A DNA stretch of 64,000 nt from Epichloe hybrida. Lineage: Eukaryota; Ascomycota; Sordariomycetes; Hypocreales; Clavicipitaceae. The DNA is taken from NCBI GenBank assembly GCA_019022495.1, contig JAFEKR010000013.1, positions 1,364,001 through 1,428,000 of the forward strand, given 5' to 3'. Below are positions 55,017-64,000 of this stretch, piece after piece (positions within the stretch are counted from its first letter, which is position 1; every line of letters begins with the position of its first letter). Position numbers and translations under genes: made by a program. A model generated the notes under the pieces. The model saw nothing but the letters and a program-made list of their open reading frames with translations. It had not been told where the DNA came from and made no database searches.

Positions 55017-55569
55017 AATCGTTGTGAAGAAAAGAGAAAGAGGGGGAGGTATCGAAGTTGGCTTGCGGCATTGCGTACTACACTTGTGGACATGGTAAAG
55101 ATATGGTTTTGTCCTCCCGGACAGACTGACATGCAGCAGATCGACACAAGTTGCATGTCATGTACGAAACATGAATGTAGAGACAAGAGATAGTATAAGA
55201 GGCTATGTTGCCCTATTTTCATCGCGCGCTCGCCCGGGCTGACCTTTTGCCGGGCCACATTTGCTGCGCAACGCGAGTGATATCGATATCATGCTTGTTC
55301 CGACACGTTTGGTCAGCACGGCACGGACGGAGTGGTACAGGATGAGAAACAGGATCGTGTGTTTCACAGCAAGGGCGCAGTCTGATGAGCACTCTTGTTC
55401 TTTTGCTTAGCAACCAATGATTCATTAATAACGCGACATGTCTCCTGTGAAGAATCAAGTGCCAAAAAAAAAAAAAAAAAAAAAGATGCGAGGCCGGGAA
55501 TTCGGCATTCGCGGCCCATTTCTTTTTTCCCCTGATCCGGGTTCGTCCAGATTCTAAGTGTACAAGTGG

Positions 55570-55577
55570 GACGGGAC
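55570..55577. repeat. left target-site duplication of the MITE
   Basis: GACGGGAC, identical to 56013-56020 on the other side of the element. Confidence 0.85.
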
Positions 55578-56012
55578 GTGAATTGCTCGGGGCGCAGCGA
55601 TTTTTTGCTAGGTGCGCAGGATACCCCACCACGCCTGATTTCAGGCTAGCGTCCCCGTTACCACACCCTATAGTATATTTATAGTATAAATATATAGTAG
55701 TAAATACCCTTAATTAAATAAATAATATGCTTGCGTAGTTTATATAAATTTCTTAATAGTACTACTATAAGCAAGCTTTAAATAACTTAAAAACGCGTTT
55801 TCTAGTGTTTTTATTTATTATAATAAAGGTTATAGATTAAAGGTTATAAATTAAAGGAAAAATCTGTTAATTCTAGTGTTTAGTAAAGCTACTATATATT
55901 TATACTATAAATATACTATAAGGTATAGAAATAGGCCTAACCGCTAAAAAAATCAGGGCGTGTGGGGTTTCTGCGCACCTAGTAAAAAATCGCTGCGCCC
56001 CGAGCAATTCAC
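55578..56012. mobile_element. 435-bp MITE, long TIRs, 8-bp target duplication (hAT-like)
   Basis: The left end (55578-55641, GTGAATTGCTCGGGGCGCAG...) and the reverse complement of the right end (55950-56012) align over about 63 nt with a handful of mismatches and two small gaps. Both flanks carry the same 8 bases, GACGGGAC (55570-55577 and 56013-56020), directly outside the element. The inside is extremely AT-rich with many TATAGTATA motifs and no coding capacity. An 8-bp duplication is typical of hAT elements. The low divergence between ends and the exact duplication suggest a fairly recent insertion. Confidence 0.88.
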
Positions 56013-56020
56013 GACGGGAC
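56013..56020. repeat. right target-site duplication of the MITE
   Basis: GACGGGAC, identical to 55570-55577. Confidence 0.85.
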
Positions 56021-56324
56021 GGCTGTGACGGGCCTAGATCGGCGTTTCTGCTTCGGGCTACGTCAGCGGTTTCTCCAAAATTGACGACTTGCTTGACGCC
56101 GCACGGGTAAAATGACGCATCGATGCATCGTTGCCGAACCACGGCGGCATTCCGTCTTGTCGATGCTGCAACTCGGTCGAGCTAGAACAAGACTTGCGAG
56201 GCGAGGCGCAAATCCAGCATCGCTTCGCTTTCGCTGCCTTTCCCTTTTCGGATTGCACCCGTCAAGTTGTCGACAACGAAGGACGGGGGACCGATGATGA
56301 CGCATCCTTTTGGATGGGAGCTTG

Positions 56325-56336
56325 GATAAAAGTATA
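56325..56336 (+). promoter_or_regulatory. TATA-like element of oxalate decarboxylase
   Basis: AAAGTATAAAAG lies about 120 nt before the start codon at 56453, at a plausible core-promoter distance once a short leader is allowed. Confidence 0.4.
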
Positions 56337-56452
56337 AAAGACTGCCGAAGGGGAGGAGGGAGGGAGGGACAATGGGCTAAGCTCTGGAGCTCGACTTCTT
56401 TCCGTTGAGTACCAAGCATAGACGGACTCCACGCGCAAAAAAAAAGAAAATC

Positions 56453-57998
56453 ATGATGCTCCCGGCGACTGGGTTCCTGTTGGCCGCGTTGGCGGCGGCA
56501 GCACCACGGTGAGATTTTGCCAGGACTTCTTCTCCCCGCCCGGTACGGTACACCCGAATCTAATACATTGTCGGGCAGAAGGAAATATGGCGACAACACC
56601 GGCCCCGTGGGCGGCGTAGTCACGCCCCCGATGCCGACGACCACGTCGTCCAGCGGGAGCTTGTACGGAGACGGCAATCTCCTCGGGGGCAATGCTCCGC
56701 CGGCCGACGTCGAATCCTCGGATGCTCAGGTCAGGAACCCCCAGGAGGTGGACGGGCAAGACGCCGAAGCCAAGCTGGGACTGTTCCTCGACTTCAAGGG
56801 CGTCGAGAAGCCGGAGCCGATCCGGGGCGAGTACGGCGGCACGGACAGCGGACCGAGGACGTACGAGTACGAGAAGCTGAATCCGGACATGTACGCTCCG
56901 CCGGGCACGGATTCCGGCTCGGTGCCCAACGCCAAGTGGCCCCTCGGCCTCTCGCACAACAGGCCCGGGTACAAGGGCAGGTCGGGCTGGGCCCGGCAGC
57001 AAAACACGGCCAGCCTCCCGGCGGCGAAGCAGATGGCCGGCGTCGACATGAAGCTGGCGCCCAACGCCTACCGCGAACTCCACTGGCACACGGCGAGCGA
57101 GTGGGCGCTGGTCCTGGGGGGATGCGTGCGCGTCGCCGCCATCAACGACGAGTCGCAGACCTTCACCGACGACCTCTGCGAGGGCGACGTCTGGTTCTTC
57201 CCCTCGGGCATGCCTCACTCCATCCAGGCCTTCGACAGGGGCGTCGAGTTCCTCCTCGTCTTCGACAGGGGCGACTTTGACGAGGACGGCACCTTTCTCA
57301 TCACCGAAATGTTCGCCCGGACTCCGCGCGAGGTCCTCTCCAAGAACTTCCACGCCGACGTCGACGCCTTCAAGAACCTGCCCGACAAGGAGCTCTACAT
57401 CTTCGACGGCACGCCCCAGCCCCGGGACATCGGGAGGCAAAACGCCACCGCTGCCCCGGGGGGCTTCCTCGGCGGAAACAGCTCGTACACGTACCACTGG
57501 TCGCGGCAGGAGCCTCACGAGGTCCCGGGCGGCTCCGTCAAGGTCCTGGACCCGACCACGTTCCCCATCGCCTCGGGCTTCTCGGCGGCTCTGGTGACGA
57601 TCCAGCCCGGCGCCATGCGCGAGATGCACTGGCACACCTCCTCCGACGAGTGGGACTACTTCCTGCAGGGCTCGGCCCGGGCCACCGTCTATGCTGCGCC
57701 CAGCGCCGGCCGGACCTTTGACTTTGCCGCCGGGGACGTCGGGTACATTCCGCGCGACGACGCGCACTACGTTGAGAACACGGGCACAGAGGACCTCGTC
57801 TTCCTCGAGGTGCTGCAGGCCCCCAAGTTTACCGACATCTCCGTCGCCCAGTGGCTTGCCCTCACTCCGAGACAGACCATCAAGGACCACTTGAAGCTTC
57901 CGGATTCTTTGCTCGACAACCTACCCAAGGAGAAGACGCTTATCAAGAAGGGCAATCCTGACCTGTTGGCTCTTGCGCATGGTGGAAAGGCATATTGA
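56453..57998 (+). CDS. oxalate decarboxylase, secreted bicupin
   Basis: Exons 56453-56508 and 56579-57998 (donor GTGAGA, acceptor GGCAG, phase 2), 491 aa. Exon 1 codes a signal peptide (MMLPATGFLLAALAAAAPR). The two cupin domains carry the Mn-binding pairs ELHWHTASEWALVLGG and EMHWHTSSDEWDYFLQG. Matching second-half motifs are GDVWFFPSGMPHSIQ and GDVGYIPRDDAHYVENTG. The enzyme splits oxalate into formate and CO2, outside the cell or in acidic compartments, and protects against oxalate or manages pH. A second ATG in the same frame at 56456 cannot be excluded as the start. The MITE ends 440 nt upstream. The coding region is GC-rich, producing long antisense frames. Confidence 0.93.
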
Positions 57999-58592
57999 GC
58001 ATGCATCGGCGGCACGTATATCGGGAATAAGATTGCAACAGGATGAAAAAAATATCCAACCTCTGATTGATCTAGACTTTGACCACGATTAGCTTCGAGT
58101 CAGCTAGCTAGCGAATCGTTGCATTGAAGAAGATGATGATGATGATGATGACTGCCTTTGAAATAAGTATCGTGATTGTAAACAGTCCATGAGACGATTG
58201 TCATTGTTCGGCGGGCGAGGACACGCAAAAGAGCGAGGTGACGAACAGTGATTCAAAATTATGCTTGTATTCAAAAGCTAGTCTGATCTGAGACGCTACT
58301 CTTGAATTTGAACCTCCCTTCATTCATCGTGTCCCGGTCGTGCGCGACCATGTGGCTCCCAAGTCACCCAGGTCGTCTCGTATCAATCCTGTTTCCCTAC
58401 CCTCACTGGGTTGCCTGCTGCAAAGGCGACGGGTAGCAGAAGCGTTGGGTCCTTCACCAGGGTATTTTCGGCCAGTCGCTCGCTCGCTCGCTCGCTTCAT
58501 ATTCACATTGACGCCACGCCACGACTTCACGATGCAGCTTTGGCTCAATCAATCCACATCTTGGTCGAACGAAGCAAATTCAGCAGGCTGTT
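57999..58592. other. convergent 3' intergenic region
   Basis: Between oxalate decarboxylase and the peroxiredoxin. Contains (GAT)n at 58131-58150 and GCTC repeats at 58480-58496. No gene is supported. Confidence 0.55.
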
Positions 58593-59347
58593 TTAGATCT
58601 GGGGAAGAGCAGTGTATCGGAGGTAGGGCTTGATGACTTTGTGGTTGGGGAACAGCTCCTTGGCCTCGGCCTCCTTGACGCTGTTGGCGACGATGACGTC
58701 CTGGCCGGGGACCCAGTCAATGGGCGTGGCAATCCTGTGCTTGTCGCCGGCCTGGAGGGAGTCGACGATGCGGAGGACCTCGGCTGCGTTGCGGCCGGTG
58801 GAGGCGGGGTAGGAGAGGATGGTGCGGATCGTCTTCTTGGGGTCGATGAAGAAGACGGATCGGATGGTGAGAGGCAGGGCGTTTCTGTCAATGTTGGAAG
58901 GGTCCTGGTAGTCGATCCTGTCAAAGGGGGGTCAGTGTCATGTCGGAAAGCTTGGCGATTCCCAGAAGTTGCCGCCGTGGGCAAAAAGGGCGAAACAAAA
59001 AAAAAAACTCACATGTCGTACTGGTTGGCCACGACACGGTCTGGGTCAGCAATGATGGGGAACTGGACGTTGCCGCCGGTGACCTCGGCAATGTCCTTGA
59101 TCCAGCCGGCGTGGCTGTCGGTGGTGTCGGCCGACAAGCCGAGAAGCTTGACACCTCGCTTGGTGAACTCGGGCTCGAGCTTGGCAAAGGCACCCATCTC
59201 GGTGGTGCAGACGGGGGTGAAATCCTGGGGGTGGGAGAAGAGGATGGCCCAGCTGCCCTCGATGTACTTGTGGAATTCGATCTTGCCGATGTTGCTGTCG
59301 GCAGTGAAGTCGGGGGCCTTGGAGCCGAGACGGAGAGGGCCGGTCAT
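58593..59347 (-). CDS. 1-Cys peroxiredoxin (Prx6/Prx1 type)
   Basis: Two exons, 59347-59013 and 58917-58593, with a 95-nt intron (GTGAGT..GACAG, phase 2), giving 219 aa. Splicing yields NQYDMIDYQDPSN. The peroxidatic Cys is in SHPQDFTPVCTTEMG near residue 46. No resolving Cys is apparent. IRSVFFIDPKKTIRTILSYPASTGRN and TPIDWVPGQDVIV are the dimer and arm motifs of Prx6-like enzymes. The enzyme reduces hydrogen peroxide and organic or lipid peroxides. The start MTGPLRLG lacks an obvious targeting peptide, so a cytosolic location is likely. The intron begins with a T-tract. Convergent with oxalate decarboxylase. Confidence 0.92.
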
Positions 59348-60247
59348 ATTTGAATGGCGGGATTGTGGGATTGTGGGATTGTTCGTACGGAGTATGTGTG
59401 TATGATGGTTCAAGGAAACAATGAAAAAAGGAAGTGAAGAGGGAAGAGGAAGGCCTCGCTGAGCGTGGCAAGACCTTAAATAAGCAACCTTTTGGCCCCA
59501 ACCAGGGGAGTTACGCCTGGAGTGGCGCCAGAAGCCAAATACTTGTTGATGTGATGATGGTTTCTCGGGATGCGTGCATTTGGTGGTCCGGTCTCGCTGG
59601 CCCCACCCCTCCCTCCATCTGCCCCTCCATCTGCCCCTCCATCATCTTCCCCTCTTGCTTCTGAACTTCTGAATACCTGCAAAAGTGCATTCTCCCACGC
59701 ACGCTCATCAATTTGCCAGATGGCAAGCTCAATTCGAGACAAGAGTCAATCCATCCGCGATGATAAATCCATCCACATCCGCCTCAGCCAGCCCCAAATG
59801 CACGCAACCCGAACCCACACGCAAGAGGACCCTGAAAGCCAGGCCAAGCCAGCCTTCGGACCCAAAAGCGATGGCGTGCTCCCCCAAAAGCCTCATTGGC
59901 CCACCTCGCTATTCTGCCATCCGAGCCTCGCTGACGCAATGAGAGCTGCCATAATTTGTAACTTGATCAAGTTGGAGCGAGCACGCAATGTGCCCACTCC
60001 GACCTCGAGTGCCGCCTGCTAGTCTTCCTCTCTTGCAGTGATGATCAGTCATCGGAGACTTGTAGACCGTAGCGCAAACAGGGGACACGGTATTTATTCG
60101 CCCTATCACAATATCCTAGCTAGCTAGAATGGGCATTCCTAACTTTATTTTTACCTAATCAAAAAAAAACCCATGCAAATGGCAAACCCGCATCTTAACA
60201 TCCAGAAAGAACCAAGCGACAAACCCCTTTTTTACTTCCCAAAAAAT
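59348..60247. other. upstream region of peroxiredoxin
   Basis: Promoter of the peroxiredoxin gene, with a CGTACGGAGTATG motif at 59384-59396 and a (CATCTGCCCCTC)n repeat at 59616-59643. It also holds the 3' flank of the tRNA. No protein gene is supported. Confidence 0.5.
60241..60246 (-). terminator. Pol III terminator of tRNA-Arg
   Basis: T6 on the minus strand, immediately downstream of the tRNA 3' end. Confidence 0.75.
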
Positions 60248-60333
60248 CGACCACGCCAGGAGTCGAACCTGGAATCTCTAGAGAGCTCGGGGGAGACCGA
60301 AATCTAGCGCCTTAGCCATTAGGCCACGCGGCC
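60248..60333 (-). tRNA. tRNA-Arg(TCG) with a 13-nt intron
   Basis: On the minus strand the acceptor stem GGCCGCG pairs with CGTGGTC (two G-U pairs). The D arm is GCC..TAATGGCTAA..GGC. The anticodon stem CTAGA/TCTAG encloses TTTCGG, then a 13-nt intron (TCTCCCCCGAGCT), then C. The intron therefore lies at the canonical 37/38 position and the anticodon is TCG, reading CGA. The T arm is CCAGG-TTCGACT-CCTGG. The gene is 86 nt, 73 when mature. CCA is not encoded, as expected in eukaryotes. Confidence 0.92.
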
Positions 60334-60789
60334 GAGGTATATTCATGTGAAGCGTGCCTTCCAAACCATTACATAAACCACAAGCGGCCTCTGAAAGCGC
60401 AGGTATCTGCTTCCAGACTCTACTATTGATGTACTCTTAATTCGATCGACGGATAAGGTTGGCCCTGGGCATGAGAAGACCTGCTCACATGCCCATTAAG
60501 CTCACTGCCAGCCTCATTGGCCTTTGCACACCCGCGCCAAGAACCAATCTATGCTGCGAGTGCAATCGGCAAGATACTGAAATACCCGTCAACGTATTCT
60601 GCATCCAAGACATGTTTATAAAAACGCCATGTATGCTATGCGCTATCGACGAAAAAAAAAATGCACACCACCCATTACTCAGCCGACAGCTGGGTAAAAT
60701 GCATCCTTCCCGTCTCTACCTTCCTCCTTCTAGATGTCGGAAGATGGTGGCGCAGCTGTGGCGCGCCATTTGGTTTAGCATCTTACTTG
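60334..60789. other. intergenic
   Basis: 5' flank of the tRNA and 3' flank of the patatin-type gene. No gene is supported. Confidence 0.5.
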
Positions 60790-63320
60790 CTATATATTGA
60801 CTCTCCTCGCTTGAACTCCCTTCGTCGCTCTTTTTTCCTTTGGCGCGTTTCGAGATGATGAGTCGTAGGGATCAGGATCGCTTTCCTCCGTTGCTTGCTC
60901 TGCATCTGCATCTGCATCTGCGTCACTCGAATGGCCCAATTCACTCGTATCCAGCTCATCTATGGGAGACGCCACCTCGCCTCGAGCTAGTCCTCCCATT
61001 TTCTCAGACCACATTCGCGGACTTGATGATCTGGTCTCATCACGCCTGCCCGAGTTGCGTCGCACGAGGCTAGATTTGCTTTCAGCCTTCGAGAGTGGAC
61101 GCGAAAAGTTGAACTCTGGAATTGCGTTGAAGTCGCGTGTGGCTGCAATGGTGGCAGCCGCTTTGTGCTGAGGCACATTGATGACACTTTTGCTAGATCT
61201 CTTCAGCCGTGGCTTGCGTTGAGATGTGGGAGACCAGATACCGAGTCGGCCGCGAGACAGCAGCTCATTGACTTCCTCAGCAACAGTATCCTCGTCGGTC
61301 ATGTCCGTGCCTAGGAGTGTACCTCCATCATACAGGGCTTGAACGCTGCCTCCAGAGCGGCGCCTTCTACGTGCTTGGCCGGTGCCAGCAGCCATCGATT
61401 GCCCTGCGACGACAGCAGGCGACTGTTGTTGTGATGTGATTGTGGGCGGCACCATGCTGCCGAGGTTCAGGTTCCGAATGCCTCTGCCTAGAGCTCGCAG
61501 GTTTCGTTGGCTTTCAGAGAAGACTACGCGAGCACGTAGGCTGTGGACTGCGCGATCCAGGGCAAGCTCGATTGCGCAGCGGTCTCGTATCCGACTGAGC
61601 CGCGGCCACGTCGCTCGCTCGCCGGCAATGCAAGAGCGCAACATGAAATCCACGGTGGGATTGCTGAGTAGTTTGGGCAAGTCGTTCGTGGCGATTTCCG
61701 GCAAGATGGTGATGTCACCTGAATACTTTTGACTCAAAATGGTTCGACACTTTGTCATGAGATTGGGGAAGATGCCAAGCTCAGCCATGAACTGCAGCCG
61801 ATGCAGAGCCTCGTCTCGGGCCAAAGTGCTAAGCGTACATGCCCAATCGAAATCATCGGGAAGGGAGGGGGCAGTCTTGGTCTTCTGGGGTCGGCTGTCC
61901 TGCGCAAGGACGTCGTCCTTTGATAAGAAGGGAACGACGTGGGGGTTGACCTGGCAAACTATGAAATGGTTGACATTGAACATTTCGGCGAGGCGGGTCA
62001 TGGGCAAGTCGTTGTCCACGGAGCCGTCAATGAAGCGTTGGGGATTGGGAGTCCAAGGATGATGCTCGCCTGTGGCAGGGTCTTTGACTAGTAGAGGGGA
62101 AGACGTGTATACCAAGGGAAGAGAGCAGGAGGCACCAACTGCCGACCATATCATGACGTTTGGAGCAGTGACGTAGTTGAGAAGCCGGGGAAGTTCGTAA
62201 ATCGATGCTGTAGATACACAGATGTTGAGGATGCGACGAGTTCGATTGTATGCCTCTTGAAACGTCATGTCGCCCATCAACCCTCGCATGACTCTCGTGA
62301 GGTTATCAATTTTGGACCAGCTGCCCTCCGTCAGTAGACGCCTAAGGTGTCCCAAGACACCCACATTGCTGTCTTCTTCTTCAAAGACGGAAAGGTCCCC
62401 GTACGGGAAATCCTTGATGAGTCCGGGGATCTCTTCGTCTGTCTTGGTACACATGACGGCGCAGACAATGCTTCCTGCGCTGGAACCTGATATAATACGA
62501 GGAAGAAGCTGTTGCTCGAACAAGGCCTTCAGCACGCCAATATGCGTCATGCCAAATGTGCCGCCCCCCGAAAGCAACAGGGCGCTGCGACCAAAGCTTT
62601 GTCGCGAGTACAACATTGCTTCCAAAAGGTCCTTCACCTCGATGTTGTGGTGTTGGACTGCGCTTTGGGAGACGAGGGCGTCAATGGATTGAATCGCTGA
62701 GTCGACGTAGCGCTCAATGAGCTTCTTTGTGCCAACATGGGAATGACGGTACAGGTCTACATTGTCCATACCGCCCAGGTCTCGACTCAATTCTGTTCGA
62801 ACAAGATGCATCGTAGCCCGAACGTCGCCACTTGCGCGTGCCTCGTCGAGAGCACGCAAGCGATCCTGAATGAACAAAAAGTCATACTCGCCGCCCGCCG
62901 TATCGTTCTTCCATCTGTCGTTGCCATCAAGCGCGTCAAGTTCTGATGCAGCGGCGGTCCATTGTTGATATGTTTGGGCCTTTTCAAAAGATGTGTGTAT
63001 TAGCACAGAATTTCTGCAGACGATGCTCCCAATGCTCCTGTGAAAACTTGACCCACGTTTTTCATCTGATCCAATAGCGCATCTCTCCTCTGCTGCCGTA
63101 CACGATTGAGTTCGCGCTCTTGGGGAGTCAGCCCGTCCTTCCATGACAGAATGGCATTACTCGCATCTCTGAGTGTCCTCGAGATAGCCTTCCGAATTGT
63201 TCGGCCGCTGGATGATTGAGACGAAGGAGCATCGACTTTTCCTTGAGCAGAGGATGCCTCTCTGGGGCCCGTCCCGTGAAGCCCTGCAACCTTGTGCGGC
63301 TGAACGAGAAGATCTGACAT
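60790..63320 (-). CDS. patatin-like phospholipase / triacylglycerol lipase (Tgl3/4/5 type)
   Basis: Exon 1 is 63320-63057 and exon 2 is 62979-60790, with a 77-nt phase-0 intron (AAC|GTGGGT..AAAAG, CTAAT branch). The product is 817 aa. Residues ~1-85 are hydrophilic. A DUF3336-like region (AQTYQQWTAAASELDALDG, DRLRALDEARASGD) precedes the patatin domain. The oxyanion loop is LLLSGGGTFGMTHIGVLKAL, the nucleophile elbow GSSAG (GxSxG) and the dyad Asp lies in FIDGSVDNDLP. The long C-terminal tail is Ser/Arg-rich and probably disordered. This is the layout of yeast Tgl4/Tgl5 lipid-droplet lipases, which mobilise triacylglycerol and have acyltransferase or phospholipase side activities. The exact paralog cannot be fixed from motifs. 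Confidence 0.9.
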
Positions 63321-64000
63321 TTCGATTCTGTTGCCAAGAAAACGGCGGAGGGGATGACACTTGAATTATCGGAAGCGAAGAGTTTCAGTCCATGAAATGT
63401 CCCGCGTACGGTGTCCCTTCTTGTCAGGACTCTCGTCTATCAAAGGAGATGCCTCAGAAACTCTCCGGCCGTAATGTCTCTCCCAACTTGTTGCGAAACG
63501 TAGGCACCAGTGGGATACTGCGGAGAGAGGGCCGTGTTAATGGGCGAGTGTAATTAGAATTTAGAACCGACTGGACGACAGGAAGCGGTATACAAGGAAA
63601 TAGGTAGGTAATGTGCGCTCAGGTAAGGAGTATTCAATAGGTCGGGCGTAGTTGGCGTAGTCGGTGTCGTCGAGCGTTGGAAGAAGAGAAGGCCAAGGCC
63701 GGGCAAGCAGGCGCGTGATGGAGGATGCAGTCCGACGGAGTCACAGTACACACGCATGTGAAAGAAAAGACCCGGTGACGCAGCTACGCCCACTGTGTTA
63801 CCGGTCTGCTGACCGTTCTTCCACCCCCCTAAAGCGGCAAGGATGGCGCCAAGCGAGGGAGGAGATTCGCTGGAGGGAGTCCCCCGTGCCTACCTGCCCC
63901 TAGTCTAGTCCTGGCGCAAATGGCGCGCTTGGTCTTGGTTGTGAAGCAGCAGATCATTTGTCATCCGTTTTCTCTCTGCCCGGCTGCCGTTACAGCCCGG
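63321..64000. other. upstream region of the patatin-type gene
   Basis: Promoter-side sequence to the window edge. No gene is supported. Confidence 0.5.

Larger units (their letters stand above)
55017..56452. other. intergenic with MITE
   Basis: Between the permease relic and oxalate decarboxylase. Contains an A20 tract (55465-55484) and the 435-bp MITE at 55578-56012. The 440 nt after the MITE form the oxalate decarboxylase promoter. It has a GTATAAAAG TATA-like element near 56330 and an A-rich leader before 56453. Confidence 0.6.

Noticed and set aside
56451..57890. 479-codon minus-strand frame over oxalate decarboxylase
   Set aside because: Antisense shadow caused by high GC. The plus strand carries both cupin motifs.
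60661..60858. Short hydrophobic plus-strand frame downstream of the patatin-type gene
   Set aside because: Overlaps the 3' end of the lipase in antisense and has no conserved features.

Overview
The window is nuclear DNA of a filamentous ascomycete. Genes are short and closely spaced, introns are mostly 50-180 nt with GT..AG borders and CTAAC-type branch sites, and the proteins are typical of Sordariomycetes (Mds3/Pmd1 kelch protein, MARVEL proteins, oxalate decarboxylase, NPP1-type protein, multidomain NRPS). I infer Hypocreales from overall gene style and from the scattered TCCGTACGGA-type palindromes. No species can be named from the sequence alone.

Layout. 1-4235: end of an acyl-CoA synthetase/FATP gene, then a kelch/BTB Pmd1-like gene on the minus strand. 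4236-6623: long intergenic region with a (GGGGAT)7 tract and several minisatellites. 6624-21741: a secondary-metabolism block with an intact DHA1-type MFS transporter, a 10.6-kb minus-strand NRPS (A-nMT-T-C-A-T-C-A-T-R) broken by a missing 5' end and at least eight frameshifts or stops, and a divergently transcribed second MFS gene that also carries a frameshift. 22675-26268: two head-to-head paralogous all-helical proteins of unknown function, with a 229-bp MITE in their shared upstream region. 26683-26801: a 5S rRNA gene. 27265-31096: M1 aminopeptidase of the Ape2 type, with a likely upstream mitochondrial-targeting exon. 31397-37110: NmrA-like protein, two neighbouring MARVEL proteins and DPH2. 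38691-42130: secreted NPP1-type protein, APH-like kinase and a small membrane protein. 43095-50660: MSH6, a transaldolase-family protein and COX10. 51344-52564: Myb-like regulator. 54290-55016: wreck of a PHO-4-type phosphate permease. 55578-56012: a 435-bp MITE with an exact 8-bp target duplication. 56453-57998: oxalate decarboxylase. 58593-59347: 1-Cys peroxiredoxin. 60248-60333: intron-containing tRNA-Arg(TCG). 60790-63320: patatin-type lipase.

Most genes are unrelated housekeeping or accessory loci. The part that works as a unit is 6624-21741. The NRPS would have made an N-methylated three-residue product released by reduction, with flanking transporters for export. The NRPS and one transporter are decayed, so the pathway is probably lost. 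The least understood part is the helical paralog pair at 22.7-26.3 kb, whose layout resembles alpha-helical membrane-inserting proteins. That resemblance is inference only.
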